Notes: generated from the letters alone by a model not told the origin. DNA of 43,964 bases from Wenyingzhuangia sp039768865 (GCF_039768865.1 NZ_JBDMZQ010000055.1), one strand, 5' to 3'; positions 17,801-26,583 are shown, numbered from the stretch's first letter. Program-made: numbers and translations.

Positions 17801-19012
17801 CTTATATCTAATGCATTTAAATATACTCCAGTAAATGGGTGTGTTTCAATTGATGTTAGAAAAGCAGCAAATTACATAACAATAGATATTAAAGATACAG
17901 GTCAAGGTATTCCTGAAAAATATCGGGATAAAGTTTTTGATCGTTTTTTTGAGATCCCTAATTATAGAGATACAAAGACCGCCCCACTTGCAGGTACTGG
18001 AATAGGTCTTTCTATAGCTAAAAATATTATCGATTTGCATCAAGGATCCATATCGGTTATGGAGAATTCAGATGTTGGGAGTGTTTTTAGAGTAATCCTG
18101 CCATTAGGCAAGGCTCATTTAGATGAAGATCAACTTATCAAAAACTTTAAATACAGCGATGATATTAGCCTTTACACCTCCCAAAAGAGTTATTTGTCAC
18201 TGCGTGATCGAAATAAGATCAAAGAACTGTTGATCGACACCTATAAGGACACCATTTTATTGGTTGAAGACAATGTGCATTTACGCAAATTCATGAAAGA
18301 CTTACTCAATGACGATTATAATGTGATTGAAGCAGGTAACGGTAAAGAAGCATTCAAAAAGGCCTTACAACACCTTCCTCAGCTAATTGTATCCGATGTG
18401 ATTATGCCTGTTATGGTGGGTACCGAGCTCTGTGCAAAAATAAAGGAGAATATTAAAACAAGTCATATCCCTGTAGTGCTCCTGACTTCTCGTACTTCTT
18501 TGTTGTACAAATTCGAAGGACTCGAAAGCGGTGCAGATGATTATATCAGTAAACCGTTTGATGTTCGTGAATTTCAATTGAGAATTAAAAACCTTATTGA
18601 TTCTTCAAACAGATTGCGTAATAAATTTTCAGAAGAGCATGATTTTATCCCCAATGAAATGGTTATTACTTCAGTAGATGAGAATTTGCTTAGAAAAGCG
18701 TTGAAGATTATGGACGAGAATATAGCCAACGATCAATTTGATATTCCCACCTTTAGTTCAGAACTAGGAGTAAGTCGTACTTTATTATTTACCAAGATCA
18801 AAGCATGGACCAATTTTACTCCAAATGAGTTCATTCAAGAAATAAGGATGAATAAAGCAGCGCAGTTATTAGAGAAAGATAAACTTAACATTGCACAGGT
18901 TTGTTATAAAGTGGGGTTTAAAAATCCTAAATACTTTAGTAAACGTTTTCATAAAAAATTCGGCATGAGCCCGACGGAGTACATTGAAAAATTCTCCAAA
19001 AACCTACTCTAA
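14888..19012 (+). CDS. Hybrid two-component system regulator (HTCS)
   Basis: A 1374-residue one-polypeptide sensor-regulator of the type that controls polysaccharide loci in Bacteroidetes. Order: signal peptide (1-27); a periplasmic double beta-propeller of repeated IWVGT-type Reg_prop units (about 35-700); a Y_Y_Y domain (about 715-795); one membrane helix (about 798-820). Then come HisKA with phospho-accepting His858 in NISHEFRTPL, the HATPase with N box NLISNAFKY (about 970) and G boxes DTGQGIP and GTGIGLS (about 1036), and a receiver with Asp1170 in VSDVIMP. An AraC-type helix-turn-helix ends the protein (about 1270-1370, with GVSRTLLFTKIK and CYKVGFKNPKYFSKRFHKKFG). The periplasmic part should sense an oligosaccharide. 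All catalytic residues are present. It is the only regulator in the window and lies directly upstream of SusC/SusD pair 1. Confidence 0.96.
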   Translation: MKPYKYKKYLTVKFSLLFLWFSIVYSQDTNYQFKHLSPSDGLSQSSAIAIEQDSLGQIWVGTRDGLNSYNGTKFTVFRNDPKSKSSISNNDILSLEVDRSGHVWIGTHNGLNRYDPAKNVFKTFFHNSTENSLSNNIVEVVKEMNNGEIWLATNNGLSIYNKDTNTFINVFHNQHNPQSISGNHIKSILESCDGTIWLGTTAGLSKLVAREKDSLLFKNFYLNKNNTKYDEPIVYQDIIQGYTDKQLLIGTNANGVLKFDIATEELTPFFSRKEQKSIYKDVRELMIDSSGSLWVGTYFGLNIVTKDRKISKLLHEPTEPNSLSKNSIKCFYTDKKGSVWVGTYYGGINIWDNSNVNYLNYNQNKGRTGLNYDVVSSITHDGKDQIYFGTEGGGINVLNKRENRTWYINKSNFRDLPDDNIKSLLLLNEENLWVGTYKAGIALYNIKKNKFENHNIPDNLKKSVKATPIFSIKQGGNKFIWLGTWGKGLIRYNIEKKDFTTYLHDTSNSKSLSNNFIRSILVDSKDNVWVGTQSGLNVISKDVGVERYFFNNETRFGDDILCVFEDNNNQIWVGTRSKGLFMLNEHGFDAIDLVYKNKKVMTINGILEDDKNLWISSNQGLIKFNPKNKDVLIYDINDGLISNEFNDNSCLKVGNSMFYYGGPAGVTSFNSEKISTNVFSPQVVISNLKINGKSVTVNENQSILNKSISYTESIELLYDQVNFGLEFAIPNFINPGSNLYQYRLLGLTENWTTTDQAEVNYTVQKPGNYVFEVKGANNDGVWNTSVTRLLINVKPAPWRSIWAFILYGILIFGVLLGLGKMIRSQAKLKHKLQLEHLESIRKQEINDAKLQFFTNISHEFRTPLTLITGPLQQLLSDYKGSSFVYKKLMVIESNAKHLLQLINRLMDFRKLEHKKFKLEAAEGNIIKFVKEIYLSFKEFAKVNGYEYSFYAEEDEIFVYYDRIKLEQVFYNLISNAFKYTPVNGCVSIDVRKAANYITIDIKDTGQGIPEKYRDKVFDRFFEIPNYRDTKTAPLAGTGIGLSIAKNIIDLHQGSISVMENSDVGSVFRVILPLGKAHLDEDQLIKNFKYSDDISLYTSQKSYLSLRDRNKIKELLIDTYKDTILLVEDNVHLRKFMKDLLNDDYNVIEAGNGKEAFKKALQHLPQLIVSDVIMPVMVGTELCAKIKENIKTSHIPVVLLTSRTSLLYKFEGLESGADDYISKPFDVREFQLRIKNLIDSSNRLRNKFSEEHDFIPNEMVITSVDENLLRKALKIMDENIANDQFDIPTFSSELGVSRTLLFTKIKAWTNFTPNEFIQEIRMNKAAQLLEKDKLNIAQVCYKVGFKNPKYFSKRFHKKFGMSPTEYIEKFSKNLL

Positions 19013-19070
19013 TAGGAGCTTCTGTATTTTTGAACCCCTACTTTCGGATTTTTAGAGTTTTGATATCACT

Positions 19071-19078
19071 TACTTTTG
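19071..19078 (+). promoter_or_regulatory. Possible -7 promoter box of the susC1 unit
   Basis: TACTTTTG fits the Bacteroidetes TAnnTTTG consensus and lies 123 bases before the susC1 ATG, in the 189-base spacer after the regulator gene. A T-rich stretch sits where the -33 element should be, but no clean TTTG at the right distance. GATATC (19062-19067) just upstream is at best one half of the operator motif seen elsewhere. Confidence 0.35.
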
Positions 19079-19201
19079 AAACATGTGACATAGAACGATT
19101 TTAAAAAGAGATATTGAGTTTAGTTAAACCCTAGACTCGTCATGTAATCTCAAAATTGTTAATCACCTATTATTTAATTTAACATCTAAATTATAAAGCT
19201 T

Positions 19202-22200
19202 ATGATTAAAAATGAAACGAAGAAATGGACAAGAATATACTGTATGAGTATTTTTATTCTGATTAGTATGGTGGTTAATGCTCAAGAGATGACCGTGACA
19301 GGTAAGGTTACAGACGAGTCGAACATGCCAATTCCTGGGGTCAATGTGATAATTCAAAATACCAATTCAGGAGCATCAACCGATTTTGAAGGCAATTATT
19401 CTATTTCAGTGAATAAAGGTGATGTCCTTGAATTCTCTGCTCTAGGATTTACTTCACAAACGGTGATAGTTGACGGTCAGGAAACGATAAACACACGCCT
19501 TGTGGAGGATGCTAAGCAACTTCAAGAAGTCGTTGTTGTAGGATATGGGTCGCAAAGAAAAAGCGATATAACAGGATCTGTATCTTCAATTAAGTCAGAA
19601 GAATTAAATGCATTTCCTGTATTAAATGCAGAACAAGCCTTACAAGGACGGGCAGCTGGTGTAGTAGTTCAATCTAACAACGGTGGCGAGCCAGGGGCGC
19701 CTATTAGTATAAAAATTAGAGGAAATACCTCAATCAATGCAAGTAGTGCTCCACTTATTGTTGTAGATGGATTTGTTGGTGCAACTATGCCTCAGCCAAA
19801 TGATATTCAGTCGATGGAGGTATTAAAAGATGCCTCCGCCACAGCAATCTATGGTTCTAGAGGGTCTAATGGTGTTGTTTTGGTGACTACCAAGAGAGGT
19901 AGAAGTGGTAAATTGTCTATTGAGATCAATTCAAACGACTCTTTCCAAAACACGTCTGGTAGGTTGGATTTACTAAACGCGAACGAATTTGCAGCCTATC
20001 AACAAGCGATAAACCCCGCTTATGTTCAAGGTCCGGCAGATATTGATTGGCAAGACAGATTATACCGATCTGGTAAAACTCAAAATCGTCAATTTTCAAT
20101 TTCAGGAGGAACTGATAAAATTAACGTATATGCTTCTGGAACTTATTTTAGCCAAGAAGGTGTTGTAATAAATTCAGATTTCGAAAGAATATCTTTCTTG
20201 TCAAATATTGATGCACAACTAACAGATAAATTGAAAGTAGGGTTTAATCTTTTTGGTAGCAGAGGTGCAAAAGAAGGTGTCCCGACTCAGTCAACAGGTC
20301 AAACCGCAAATGGTGGAGGGGATGATGTCACTTCATTGATGTTTAGATTTACTCCTGATCTCGGAATTCAGGATGCCAATGGTGTCAATACGATAAACAC
20401 TGTAGGAGATAATGTAGACAACCCGTATAATATTGCTACAGAAGCAATAAACGAAACCAAAACAGACAGATACAGAGCAAACTTATATGCCAACTATGAT
20501 ATACTCGAAAATCTTAGTTTTAAAAGCACTTTTGGTTTTAGTTCAGTCAATAATACTTTTGGCCTCTTTAGACCATCCACATTAACAGTAACTGCTGGAG
20601 GTGTAGGTGGAAGCGCAACCATTGAAAATTTGAAAGAGACAAACGTATTGAGTGAAAACTATTTAACGTATAAAACAGAATTGGGTAAAGGGAAATTAAC
20701 CTTTTTGGCGGGTTATTCTTATCAAAAAAATACGGCAGAAACCTCTTCAGCTGGTGCCCAAGGATTTACGTCAGATTCTTTTTCTTATCGTAATTTAGGA
20801 GCTGGTTCTACACAATTAATACCAACATCTTCTTTAACAGAGTCGGAAATTCAATCTCAATTTGGACGATTAAACTTTGATTTTGATGATAAATATTTAG
20901 TGACTGCCACTGTTAGAAGGGATGGGGCATCAAATTTTGCCAAAAATCAAAAACATGCCTTTTTCCCATCAGGAGCCTTAGGCTGGAAAATTTCTAACGA
21001 AAACTTCCTAAAGGATAACGAGACACTATCCAATTTAAAGTTTAGAGCAAGTTATGGTGTAACGGGTAACCAATCTATAGAACCCTACCAGTCTCTAGCA
21101 AGTTTTGGTTCAGTTTTCACACCGATTAACGGTGCGACTGTAATTAATGTTTCTCCTAATCAGGTTGCCAATCCAGATTTAAAATGGGAATCTTCATATC
21201 AAACGAACATTGGTTTGGATTTAGGTTTGTTTAAGAATAGAATCGCAGTTTCATTCGACTATTATAACATAGACACGAAAGATCTTATCATATCAGATTC
21301 AAGTCAACCTCAGTACTTAGGGTTTTTGACTGCTGCAAGTTTAAGAAACGTTGGGGAGGTTAACAATAAAGGGTTTGAAATTACTTTCAACACAAAAAAT
21401 ATCATTACTGATGATTTTAGTTGGACTACAGACTTGAACTGGTCAACAAATAAGAACGAATTTGTTACTCTTTTAAACGGTCAAGATATATTTCAAAATG
21501 CTTCTCCAGCTTACTTTAATGTGCCCAGAACACATGTTTTAAGAGAAGGTGAAGCTGTTGGTGTTTTTTGGGGTTATGAGTACCGAGGAGTTTACCAAGG
21601 AGGTGATTTACCTGCAGGCACTGCTGTTTTAGCGGGTGCAGCGACGGGGGATCAATTATTTACTGACCTTGATGGCAGTGGTGTGATCTCTCCTAGTGAT
21701 CAAAAAATTATTGGCGATCCAAATCCAGATTGGACAATTGGTTTCACGAATAATGTAAGCTATAAAAATTTTGATTTAAACATATTTTTTCAAGGTGTTC
21801 AAGGTGGTGATATTATGAACCTTACGAACATACAGTTGTTCAACGGAGATTCAAATGCAACAAGGGATATATTAAATGCTTGGACACCTACGAACACGAA
21901 CACAAACATACCTCGCGCTAAACTTAGAGCAAAACAGATTAGTTCACGGTTTGTAGAAGACGGAAGTTATATTAGGCTAAAGAATATTGCACTGGGCTAT
22001 AATCTACCTTCAGATGTCATCGAAAAATTAGGAATGGATAATGTTCGATTCTCAGTTAGTGGACAAAATTTATTGACATTTACAAATTACTCAGGACTAG
22101 ATCCCGAAGTAAGCTACTTTGGTGGTGGTGGAGCAGGAACACAAAAAAGCAATACTTTTAACGGATTCGATTTTGGAAATTACCCAACAGTTCAATCCGT

Positions 22201-22228
22201 TACATTTAGCCTGAACTTAAAATTTTAA
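19202..22228 (+). CDS. susC: SusC-like TonB-dependent outer-membrane transporter 1
   Basis: A 1008-residue SusC/RagA-family protein. A signal peptide (about 1-28, ending VVNAQ) is followed by the carboxypeptidase-regulatory-like domain (about 30-115; VTGKVTDESNMPIPGVNV and DFEGNYSISV). The plug follows, with VVVVGYGSQRKSDITGSVS and the SusC signature DIQSMEVLKDASATAIYGSR. The 22-strand barrel then runs to the terminal LNLKF. An EF-hand-like DLDGSGVISPSDQ loop at about 815 is common in this family. It moves oligosaccharides over the outer membrane with TonB energy, together with the SusD lipoprotein encoded next. The substrate is inferred from the locus. Confidence 0.96.
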   Translation: MIKNETKKWTRIYCMSIFILISMVVNAQEMTVTGKVTDESNMPIPGVNVIIQNTNSGASTDFEGNYSISVNKGDVLEFSALGFTSQTVIVDGQETINTRLVEDAKQLQEVVVVGYGSQRKSDITGSVSSIKSEELNAFPVLNAEQALQGRAAGVVVQSNNGGEPGAPISIKIRGNTSINASSAPLIVVDGFVGATMPQPNDIQSMEVLKDASATAIYGSRGSNGVVLVTTKRGRSGKLSIEINSNDSFQNTSGRLDLLNANEFAAYQQAINPAYVQGPADIDWQDRLYRSGKTQNRQFSISGGTDKINVYASGTYFSQEGVVINSDFERISFLSNIDAQLTDKLKVGFNLFGSRGAKEGVPTQSTGQTANGGGDDVTSLMFRFTPDLGIQDANGVNTINTVGDNVDNPYNIATEAINETKTDRYRANLYANYDILENLSFKSTFGFSSVNNTFGLFRPSTLTVTAGGVGGSATIENLKETNVLSENYLTYKTELGKGKLTFLAGYSYQKNTAETSSAGAQGFTSDSFSYRNLGAGSTQLIPTSSLTESEIQSQFGRLNFDFDDKYLVTATVRRDGASNFAKNQKHAFFPSGALGWKISNENFLKDNETLSNLKFRASYGVTGNQSIEPYQSLASFGSVFTPINGATVINVSPNQVANPDLKWESSYQTNIGLDLGLFKNRIAVSFDYYNIDTKDLIISDSSQPQYLGFLTAASLRNVGEVNNKGFEITFNTKNIITDDFSWTTDLNWSTNKNEFVTLLNGQDIFQNASPAYFNVPRTHVLREGEAVGVFWGYEYRGVYQGGDLPAGTAVLAGAATGDQLFTDLDGSGVISPSDQKIIGDPNPDWTIGFTNNVSYKNFDLNIFFQGVQGGDIMNLTNIQLFNGDSNATRDILNAWTPTNTNTNIPRAKLRAKQISSRFVEDGSYIRLKNIALGYNLPSDVIEKLGMDNVRFSVSGQNLLTFTNYSGLDPEVSYFGGGGAGTQKSNTFNGFDFGNYPTVQSVTFSLNLKF

Positions 22229-22252
22229 TTAATGATTTATAAATATTATAGT

Positions 22253-23767
22253 ATGAAAACGTGTAAATATTTTATCCTATTGATAGGTTTATTAATAGTA
22301 GGATGTTCAGATTTAGAAGAAGAGCCAGTAGGTTTACTTTCTCCAAATGGATTTTTTAGTTCTCCAAAAGATATACAAACAGCCGCCAATGCAGCTTTTG
22401 GTCATATGACCCACGAAGATTTTTGGGGAAGAAAAATGTCTTTACCGTTAATGTTACGTTCTGAAATGGTAGACATTGGGGATCCAACAACCGCACAAAG
22501 AAGGATTGATCATAACGATTTCAATGTTTCTGCTGATAATGGTATGATTGAGGGATATTGGCTTAGAGTTTATCAAATTATTGCTGCAGCAAACCAAGCC
22601 ATTGCAGGTGCCGAAATGGTTGATGCAACGGATGACCAAAAAAATCCGATTACTGCGCAAGCATATTTTGCAAGAGCTTTTGCATATTTTCATTTGGTAA
22701 GACAATTCGGTGATATTCCATATATGAGTGAACCCGTAACTGATTTGGATGCCGCTAGCTCCATTAGCAAAACCTCAGCAGCTGAAGTTTATGCAAATAT
22801 CATTTCAGATTTAGAGTTTGCAAAGACGTGGCTACCGGAGACTCAGCCAGCAAGATCGATACCTGCGAAATCAGCTGCGCACTCATATTTAGCCTTAGTA
22901 CACTTAACTATGGGTAATTATCAAAGGGCTTATGATGAAGCAAAAGGAGTCATTGATAATGAAGTAACGTATGATTTAGGTTTAGAACTTGATTTTCAAG
23001 ATTTATTTGATGCCACCAAGATAGATGGGTCAAAGGAACCAATATTTGCATTAGATTTTATCGGTGCTAGTAATGGCGATGATGGTAGAGATTTCAATGC
23101 GGCGTTAACGGGTATTCGATCTGACGAACAATACGGTATCGGAGGTGGCTGGTCTGTTGCTGTTCCATCTCTTGCAGTGTACAATTCATGGGATGATCGT
23201 GACTACAGAAAAGCTGTTAGTTTTGACGCTACAGGGGTTTTTGGTGGTAATGTTGAACCATATACCATTTTTAGAAATTTCAATAGTAGAGCGGTTAATC
23301 GACCACATATTGCTAAATACACCCGTCATACCGGGAAAACTTCAACAGGAAACGGTAGGGGATCAGAGCAAAATTACTCCATGATACGCTATGCTGAGGT
23401 ATTACTAATTGCTGCAGAAGCATTGAACGAAATTTCTCCTGGTTCAGCAGAAGCGCATAACTATGTTAATCGGGTTCGATCAAGAGCAAGAAGTGGTAAT
23501 GGTTCTGGTTTTCCTTCGGACGTATCTGGATTATCTCAAGCTGATTTCAGAACGATGGTCTTAGAAGAACGCAAATGGGAGCTAGCTTTTGAGTACAAAA
23601 GATGGTATGACATTGCAAGAAGAAGATTGGGGCCAGAGGTATTTGGAAGTTCAGGTTTAGAAGGATCTAAACCCGGATTTGACGAGAATCAAGATTATTT
23701 ATATCCATTACCAGCCTCTGAGATAGCAAGAAACCCAAATTTAGCACCCAATAACCCAGGCTATTAA
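22253..23767 (+). CDS. susD: SusD-like glycan-binding lipoprotein 1
   Basis: A 504-residue RagB/SusD-family protein. The signal peptide ends in VGC (Cys18), followed by SDLEEEP, an acidic stretch like the surface lipoprotein export signal of Bacteroidetes. Internal helical TPR-like segments include AQAYFARAFAYFHLVRQFGD. The C-terminal part has the family blocks IRYAEVLLIAAEALNE, EERKWELAFEYKRWYDIARR and YPLPASEIARNPNL. I use ATG 22253; an in-frame ATG at 22232 lies 3 bases after the susC stop and would add seven residues ahead of an already complete signal peptide. The protein caps the SusC transporter at the cell surface and binds the glycan. Confidence 0.95.
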   Translation: MKTCKYFILLIGLLIVGCSDLEEEPVGLLSPNGFFSSPKDIQTAANAAFGHMTHEDFWGRKMSLPLMLRSEMVDIGDPTTAQRRIDHNDFNVSADNGMIEGYWLRVYQIIAAANQAIAGAEMVDATDDQKNPITAQAYFARAFAYFHLVRQFGDIPYMSEPVTDLDAASSISKTSAAEVYANIISDLEFAKTWLPETQPARSIPAKSAAHSYLALVHLTMGNYQRAYDEAKGVIDNEVTYDLGLELDFQDLFDATKIDGSKEPIFALDFIGASNGDDGRDFNAALTGIRSDEQYGIGGGWSVAVPSLAVYNSWDDRDYRKAVSFDATGVFGGNVEPYTIFRNFNSRAVNRPHIAKYTRHTGKTSTGNGRGSEQNYSMIRYAEVLLIAAEALNEISPGSAEAHNYVNRVRSRARSGNGSGFPSDVSGLSQADFRTMVLEERKWELAFEYKRWYDIARRRLGPEVFGSSGLEGSKPGFDENQDYLYPLPASEIARNPNLAPNNPGY

Positions 23768-23777
23768 CAATCTCAAC

Positions 23778-23824
23778 AACCCCAGTCAAGAATCCCCCTT
23801 TGCGTGGATTACTTTGCTGGGGTT
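23778..23824 (+). terminator. Hairpin between susD1 and the GH88 gene
   Basis: AACCCCAG (23778-23785) pairs with CTGGGGTT (23817-23824), an 8-base stem. The loop holds a second possible pairing, AATCC with GGATT. The 3' side runs into TTTAAAAA rather than a strong T tract. This may be a partial terminator or attenuator that lowers GH88 expression relative to susC/susD, or an mRNA-stability element. It also makes the earlier in-frame ATG at 23814 an unlikely GH88 start, because that codon would sit next to the stem. Confidence 0.5.
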
Positions 23825-23837
23825 TAAAAACAATTTT

Positions 23838-25025
23838 ATGACTTTTTTCCGCAATTTTCTTATTACTATTTTTTTTATTGTTTTTTTATTTGCTTGTAAA
23901 AATGAGCAAAAAAGTGGTCACATATCCGAATCTATTTCAATTGATTCACTATTAAATACACGCTACCAAAGACTTTTAGAATACCCTGTCGATTCTCTTT
24001 CATTCCCAAGAAGCTTTACAAGATCTACAAATAGTATAAAGAAAAAGCCTTCACAGGATTGGACCAGTGGTTTCCTTCCAGGTAATTTTTGGTATTTGTA
24101 TCGACTTACAGGTAACAAAGTTTTTAAAGACAAAGCTGCGAAGTGGACTCAGTTTATTGAAAAGGAAAAATACAACGATGGCACACATGATATGGGCTTT
24201 AAAGTCTTTTGCAGCTTTGGCAATGGTTATCAAATAACAGGCAACGAAAGGTATAAAAGAACCATCATAGAGAGTGCTAAAACACTAAGCACCCGTTTTA
24301 ATGAGAATATTGGATGTATCCGCAGCTGGGATTGGAATCGTGATGTTTGGGAATACCCTGTCATTATTGATAATATGATGAACTTAGAACTTCTTTTTGA
24401 AGCAACACGAATGTCAAAGGACAGTTCCTTTCATAAAATAGCAATTAAACATGCTAACACCACCCTTAAAAACCATTTTAGGGCAGATAATAGTAGTTTC
24501 CATGTAGTAGTGTATGATTCTATTTCAGGAAAGGTGAAAGACAAGGTTACCCATCAGGGATACAGCAATAAATCTGCTTGGTCACGTGGACAAGCATGGG
24601 GAATCTACGGATTCACAATGTCCTATCGGTATACTAAAGACCCAGCGTATTTAGCGCAGGCACAGGCTAGCGCTAATTTCTTTATTAATCATTCGAATCT
24701 ACCCGAAGATGGTATTCCGTATTGGGATTTCAATGATCCAAAAATTCCCAACGCACCCAGAGATGTATCTGCTGCGGCTATAACTGCTTCTGCAATAGTA
24801 GAATTGGCTAAGTATTCCAATAACAATCCTGATTATATCAATTATACAGAAAAAGTCTTAAAAAGCCTAAGGTCGGAGCGATATGTCCTACCAGCTAAAT
24901 TTCAGGCTCCGTTTATCCTTGATCATAGCACAGGATATCTCCCAGGAAATGATGAAATTGACGAACCAATAATATACGGTGACTATTATTTCTTAGAAGC
25001 ACTATTTAGAGCAAAAAATCAGTAA
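23838..25025 (+). CDS. Unsaturated glucuronyl hydrolase, GH88 family
   Basis: A 395-residue lipoprotein (lipobox LFAC, Cys20) of glycoside hydrolase family 88, with an alpha/alpha-barrel fold. It hydrates the double bond of a 4,5-unsaturated uronic acid at the non-reducing end of oligosaccharides made by lyases, releasing the keto-uronate used by KduI. The two key aspartates appear as Asp118 in HDMGFKV and Asp178 in IIDNMMNLELLFEAT. Their spacing of 60 matches Asp88/Asp149 of the Bacillus enzyme. DWTSGFLPGNFWYLY, SWSRGQAWGIYGF-like (here SAWSRGQAWGIYGF) and YWDFNDP are further family blocks. ATG 23838 is chosen because it starts a clean signal peptide; an ATG at 23814 is possible. It probably acts in the periplasm on desulfated oligosaccharides. 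Confidence 0.94.
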   Translation: MTFFRNFLITIFFIVFLFACKNEQKSGHISESISIDSLLNTRYQRLLEYPVDSLSFPRSFTRSTNSIKKKPSQDWTSGFLPGNFWYLYRLTGNKVFKDKAAKWTQFIEKEKYNDGTHDMGFKVFCSFGNGYQITGNERYKRTIIESAKTLSTRFNENIGCIRSWDWNRDVWEYPVIIDNMMNLELLFEATRMSKDSSFHKIAIKHANTTLKNHFRADNSSFHVVVYDSISGKVKDKVTHQGYSNKSAWSRGQAWGIYGFTMSYRYTKDPAYLAQAQASANFFINHSNLPEDGIPYWDFNDPKIPNAPRDVSAAAITASAIVELAKYSNNNPDYINYTEKVLKSLRSERYVLPAKFQAPFILDHSTGYLPGNDEIDEPIIYGDYYFLEALFRAKNQ

Positions 25026-25347
25026 ACTATTTTTTTATTCTGTTGGTTCATTTTTACTGTAATAGGTTGGAGTAATTATTTTGTTAAACACATGACTTGA
25101 TTTACTCTTGGTGATTTTGTAATAAAGTACTTGGCAATTGTATTTTTTTTTCCTTTTAGAAAGTTGTCCAAAGTGGGTTTACCTCAAGTGTCCTCCTCTA
25201 TGTTGTACAATTGCAATGTCTAAATTAACTCGAGTGAGTATGTAATGATGATTGCCACCTTCAAAATGTGGTTTATTGTAAGATTAAGTGAAGAGGTCAT
25301 CGATTTTTAAATGTCTCCAGTATTCACAGCTTGTGTGAGGTGAAGAC
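25026..25347. other. Intergenic spacer between convergent GH88 and maturase genes
   Basis: A 322-base spacer at the 3' ends of two converging units. CAGTAAA at the GH88 stop can pair with TTTACTG about 30 bases on, a weak T-rich hairpin that might end transcription. Otherwise I see no gene, RNA or repeat; the reading frames are broken by many stops. Confidence 0.4.
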
Positions 25348-26481
25348 TTATTTTGATTTCACGGTCCTAAAACCTAGATGTTCCAATGACGAATCGATGC
25401 TGGTGGCCATTCTAGCACTAATACGATAACTTGCACAATAACTCTTACTGCATAGAAAAGATCCCCCTTTGATTACTTTTTCACTGGCATTCGGGTTGTT
25501 TGGATTGTAAGGTAGCGCTGGGCCTTTTGGGTTTTTCACCCTACCCAGCTGTTTCATCTGTGTGTAGTACTTGACATTGTACCAATCCGACGTCCATTCC
25601 CAAACGTTGCCAGCCATGTCATAAAGGCCTAGGTCATTTGCAGGGAAGCGCATCACAGGTGCTAGTCTTTCAAAACCGTCTTCTAAGGTGTTTTCTACAG
25701 GAAATTCACCTTCCCAGGTGTTTGCTTTTTTTGAGAGATTATTTGCGTCATCTCCCCAAAAATAAATTGAATTAATACTATTCGCTCTAGCAGCATATTC
25801 CCACTCGGCTTCCGTAGGTAAACGTTTCCCGGCCCATTCGCAATATGCTAGTGCATCATCATATGCAATATGAATAACAGGGTATTCATCTTTTGACGCT
25901 ATGGAGCTTCCTGGTCCATTGGGGTGTTTCCAATTGGCACCTATTTGCCAAAACCACCATTGAGAATAATCATAAAGATTGGGAACACTTTCTTGGGTTT
26001 TTTTAAAGACAAGAGATCCTGCTTGTAATAATGAGTCGTGGGGTTTGGGGGTGTTTGGAGGCAATTGCTTGCGAATTTCTTCCCAATCAACAGCTCTTTC
26101 TGCAATGGTTACATAGCCAGTGGCTAATACAAACGCTCTAAATTGTTTGTTAGTCACGGGGTGGATGTCCATAAAAAAACCTTCAACTTCTACAAGATGT
26201 CTCGGCTTTTCGTGTTGCATGGCCATACGATCTTGAGGTACTGCCCCCCTGTAAAATGAACCTTCAGGAATCCAGACCATCCCTTCAATGTGGTTTATGG
26301 AAGAGGATTTTGCTACTGTCGATGTAATTGTACTGCTTTTACTTGTCTTTGTTGAAGAATTGCACCCCAAGAAAACAATAACCCCGATAAGGATTAATAT
26401 TACAAGGTGTTTTTGATGGTAGAGTAATGTTCGATTCACTGTTTTATTTTTCTTAAAAATTAATTTACTATTTGAAAGCAA
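25348..26481 (-). CDS. Exported formylglycine-generating enzyme (sulfatase maturase)
   Basis: A 377-residue SUMF1/FGE-family protein. It oxidises the active-site cysteine of type I sulfatases to formylglycine using oxygen and copper. The catalytic pair is intact: Cys344 and Cys349 in GGSFLCSKSYCASYR, the same five-residue spacing as Cys336/Cys341 of human FGE. GKRLPTEAEWEYAAR, EGEFPVENTLEDGF and GNVWEWTSDWY also follow the human enzyme closely, as does the terminal HLGFR. A hydrophobic segment ends in a lipobox VFLGC (Cys40), so the enzyme should be exported and membrane-anchored. It belongs with the three cysteine-type sulfatases in the window. It is last on the minus-strand DUF1800/DUF1501 side, with a 102-base gap and its own candidate operator. 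Confidence 0.93.
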   Translation of the reverse strand: MLSNSKLIFKKNKTVNRTLLYHQKHLVILILIGVIVFLGCNSSTKTSKSSTITSTVAKSSSINHIEGMVWIPEGSFYRGAVPQDRMAMQHEKPRHLVEVEGFFMDIHPVTNKQFRAFVLATGYVTIAERAVDWEEIRKQLPPNTPKPHDSLLQAGSLVFKKTQESVPNLYDYSQWWFWQIGANWKHPNGPGSSIASKDEYPVIHIAYDDALAYCEWAGKRLPTEAEWEYAARANSINSIYFWGDDANNLSKKANTWEGEFPVENTLEDGFERLAPVMRFPANDLGLYDMAGNVWEWTSDWYNVKYYTQMKQLGRVKNPKGPALPYNPNNPNASEKVIKGGSFLCSKSYCASYRISARMATSIDSSLEHLGFRTVKSK

Positions 26482-26539
26482 ATTAGATGTCTCTCTGTTG
26501 GATGTTAATTTTGGCTAGTTATCTAAAAAGAACCAATGT

Positions 26540-26555
26540 GTTATCCTGCTCTATT
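26540..26555 (-). promoter_or_regulatory. Candidate operator, site E (maturase gene)
   Basis: On the minus strand this reads AATAGAGCAGGATAAC, matching 11 of 16 bases of the GH3 site, including CAGGATA and the ATA of the first half at a 10-base period. TTAAACCC lies just upstream. It ends 58 bases before the maturase ATG, in line with the 41-60 base distance of the sites at GH78, susC2 and GH3. It is the weakest of the five. Confidence 0.35.
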
Positions 26556-26583
26556 GGGTTTAATGAAAAACTCATTTCCTTAT

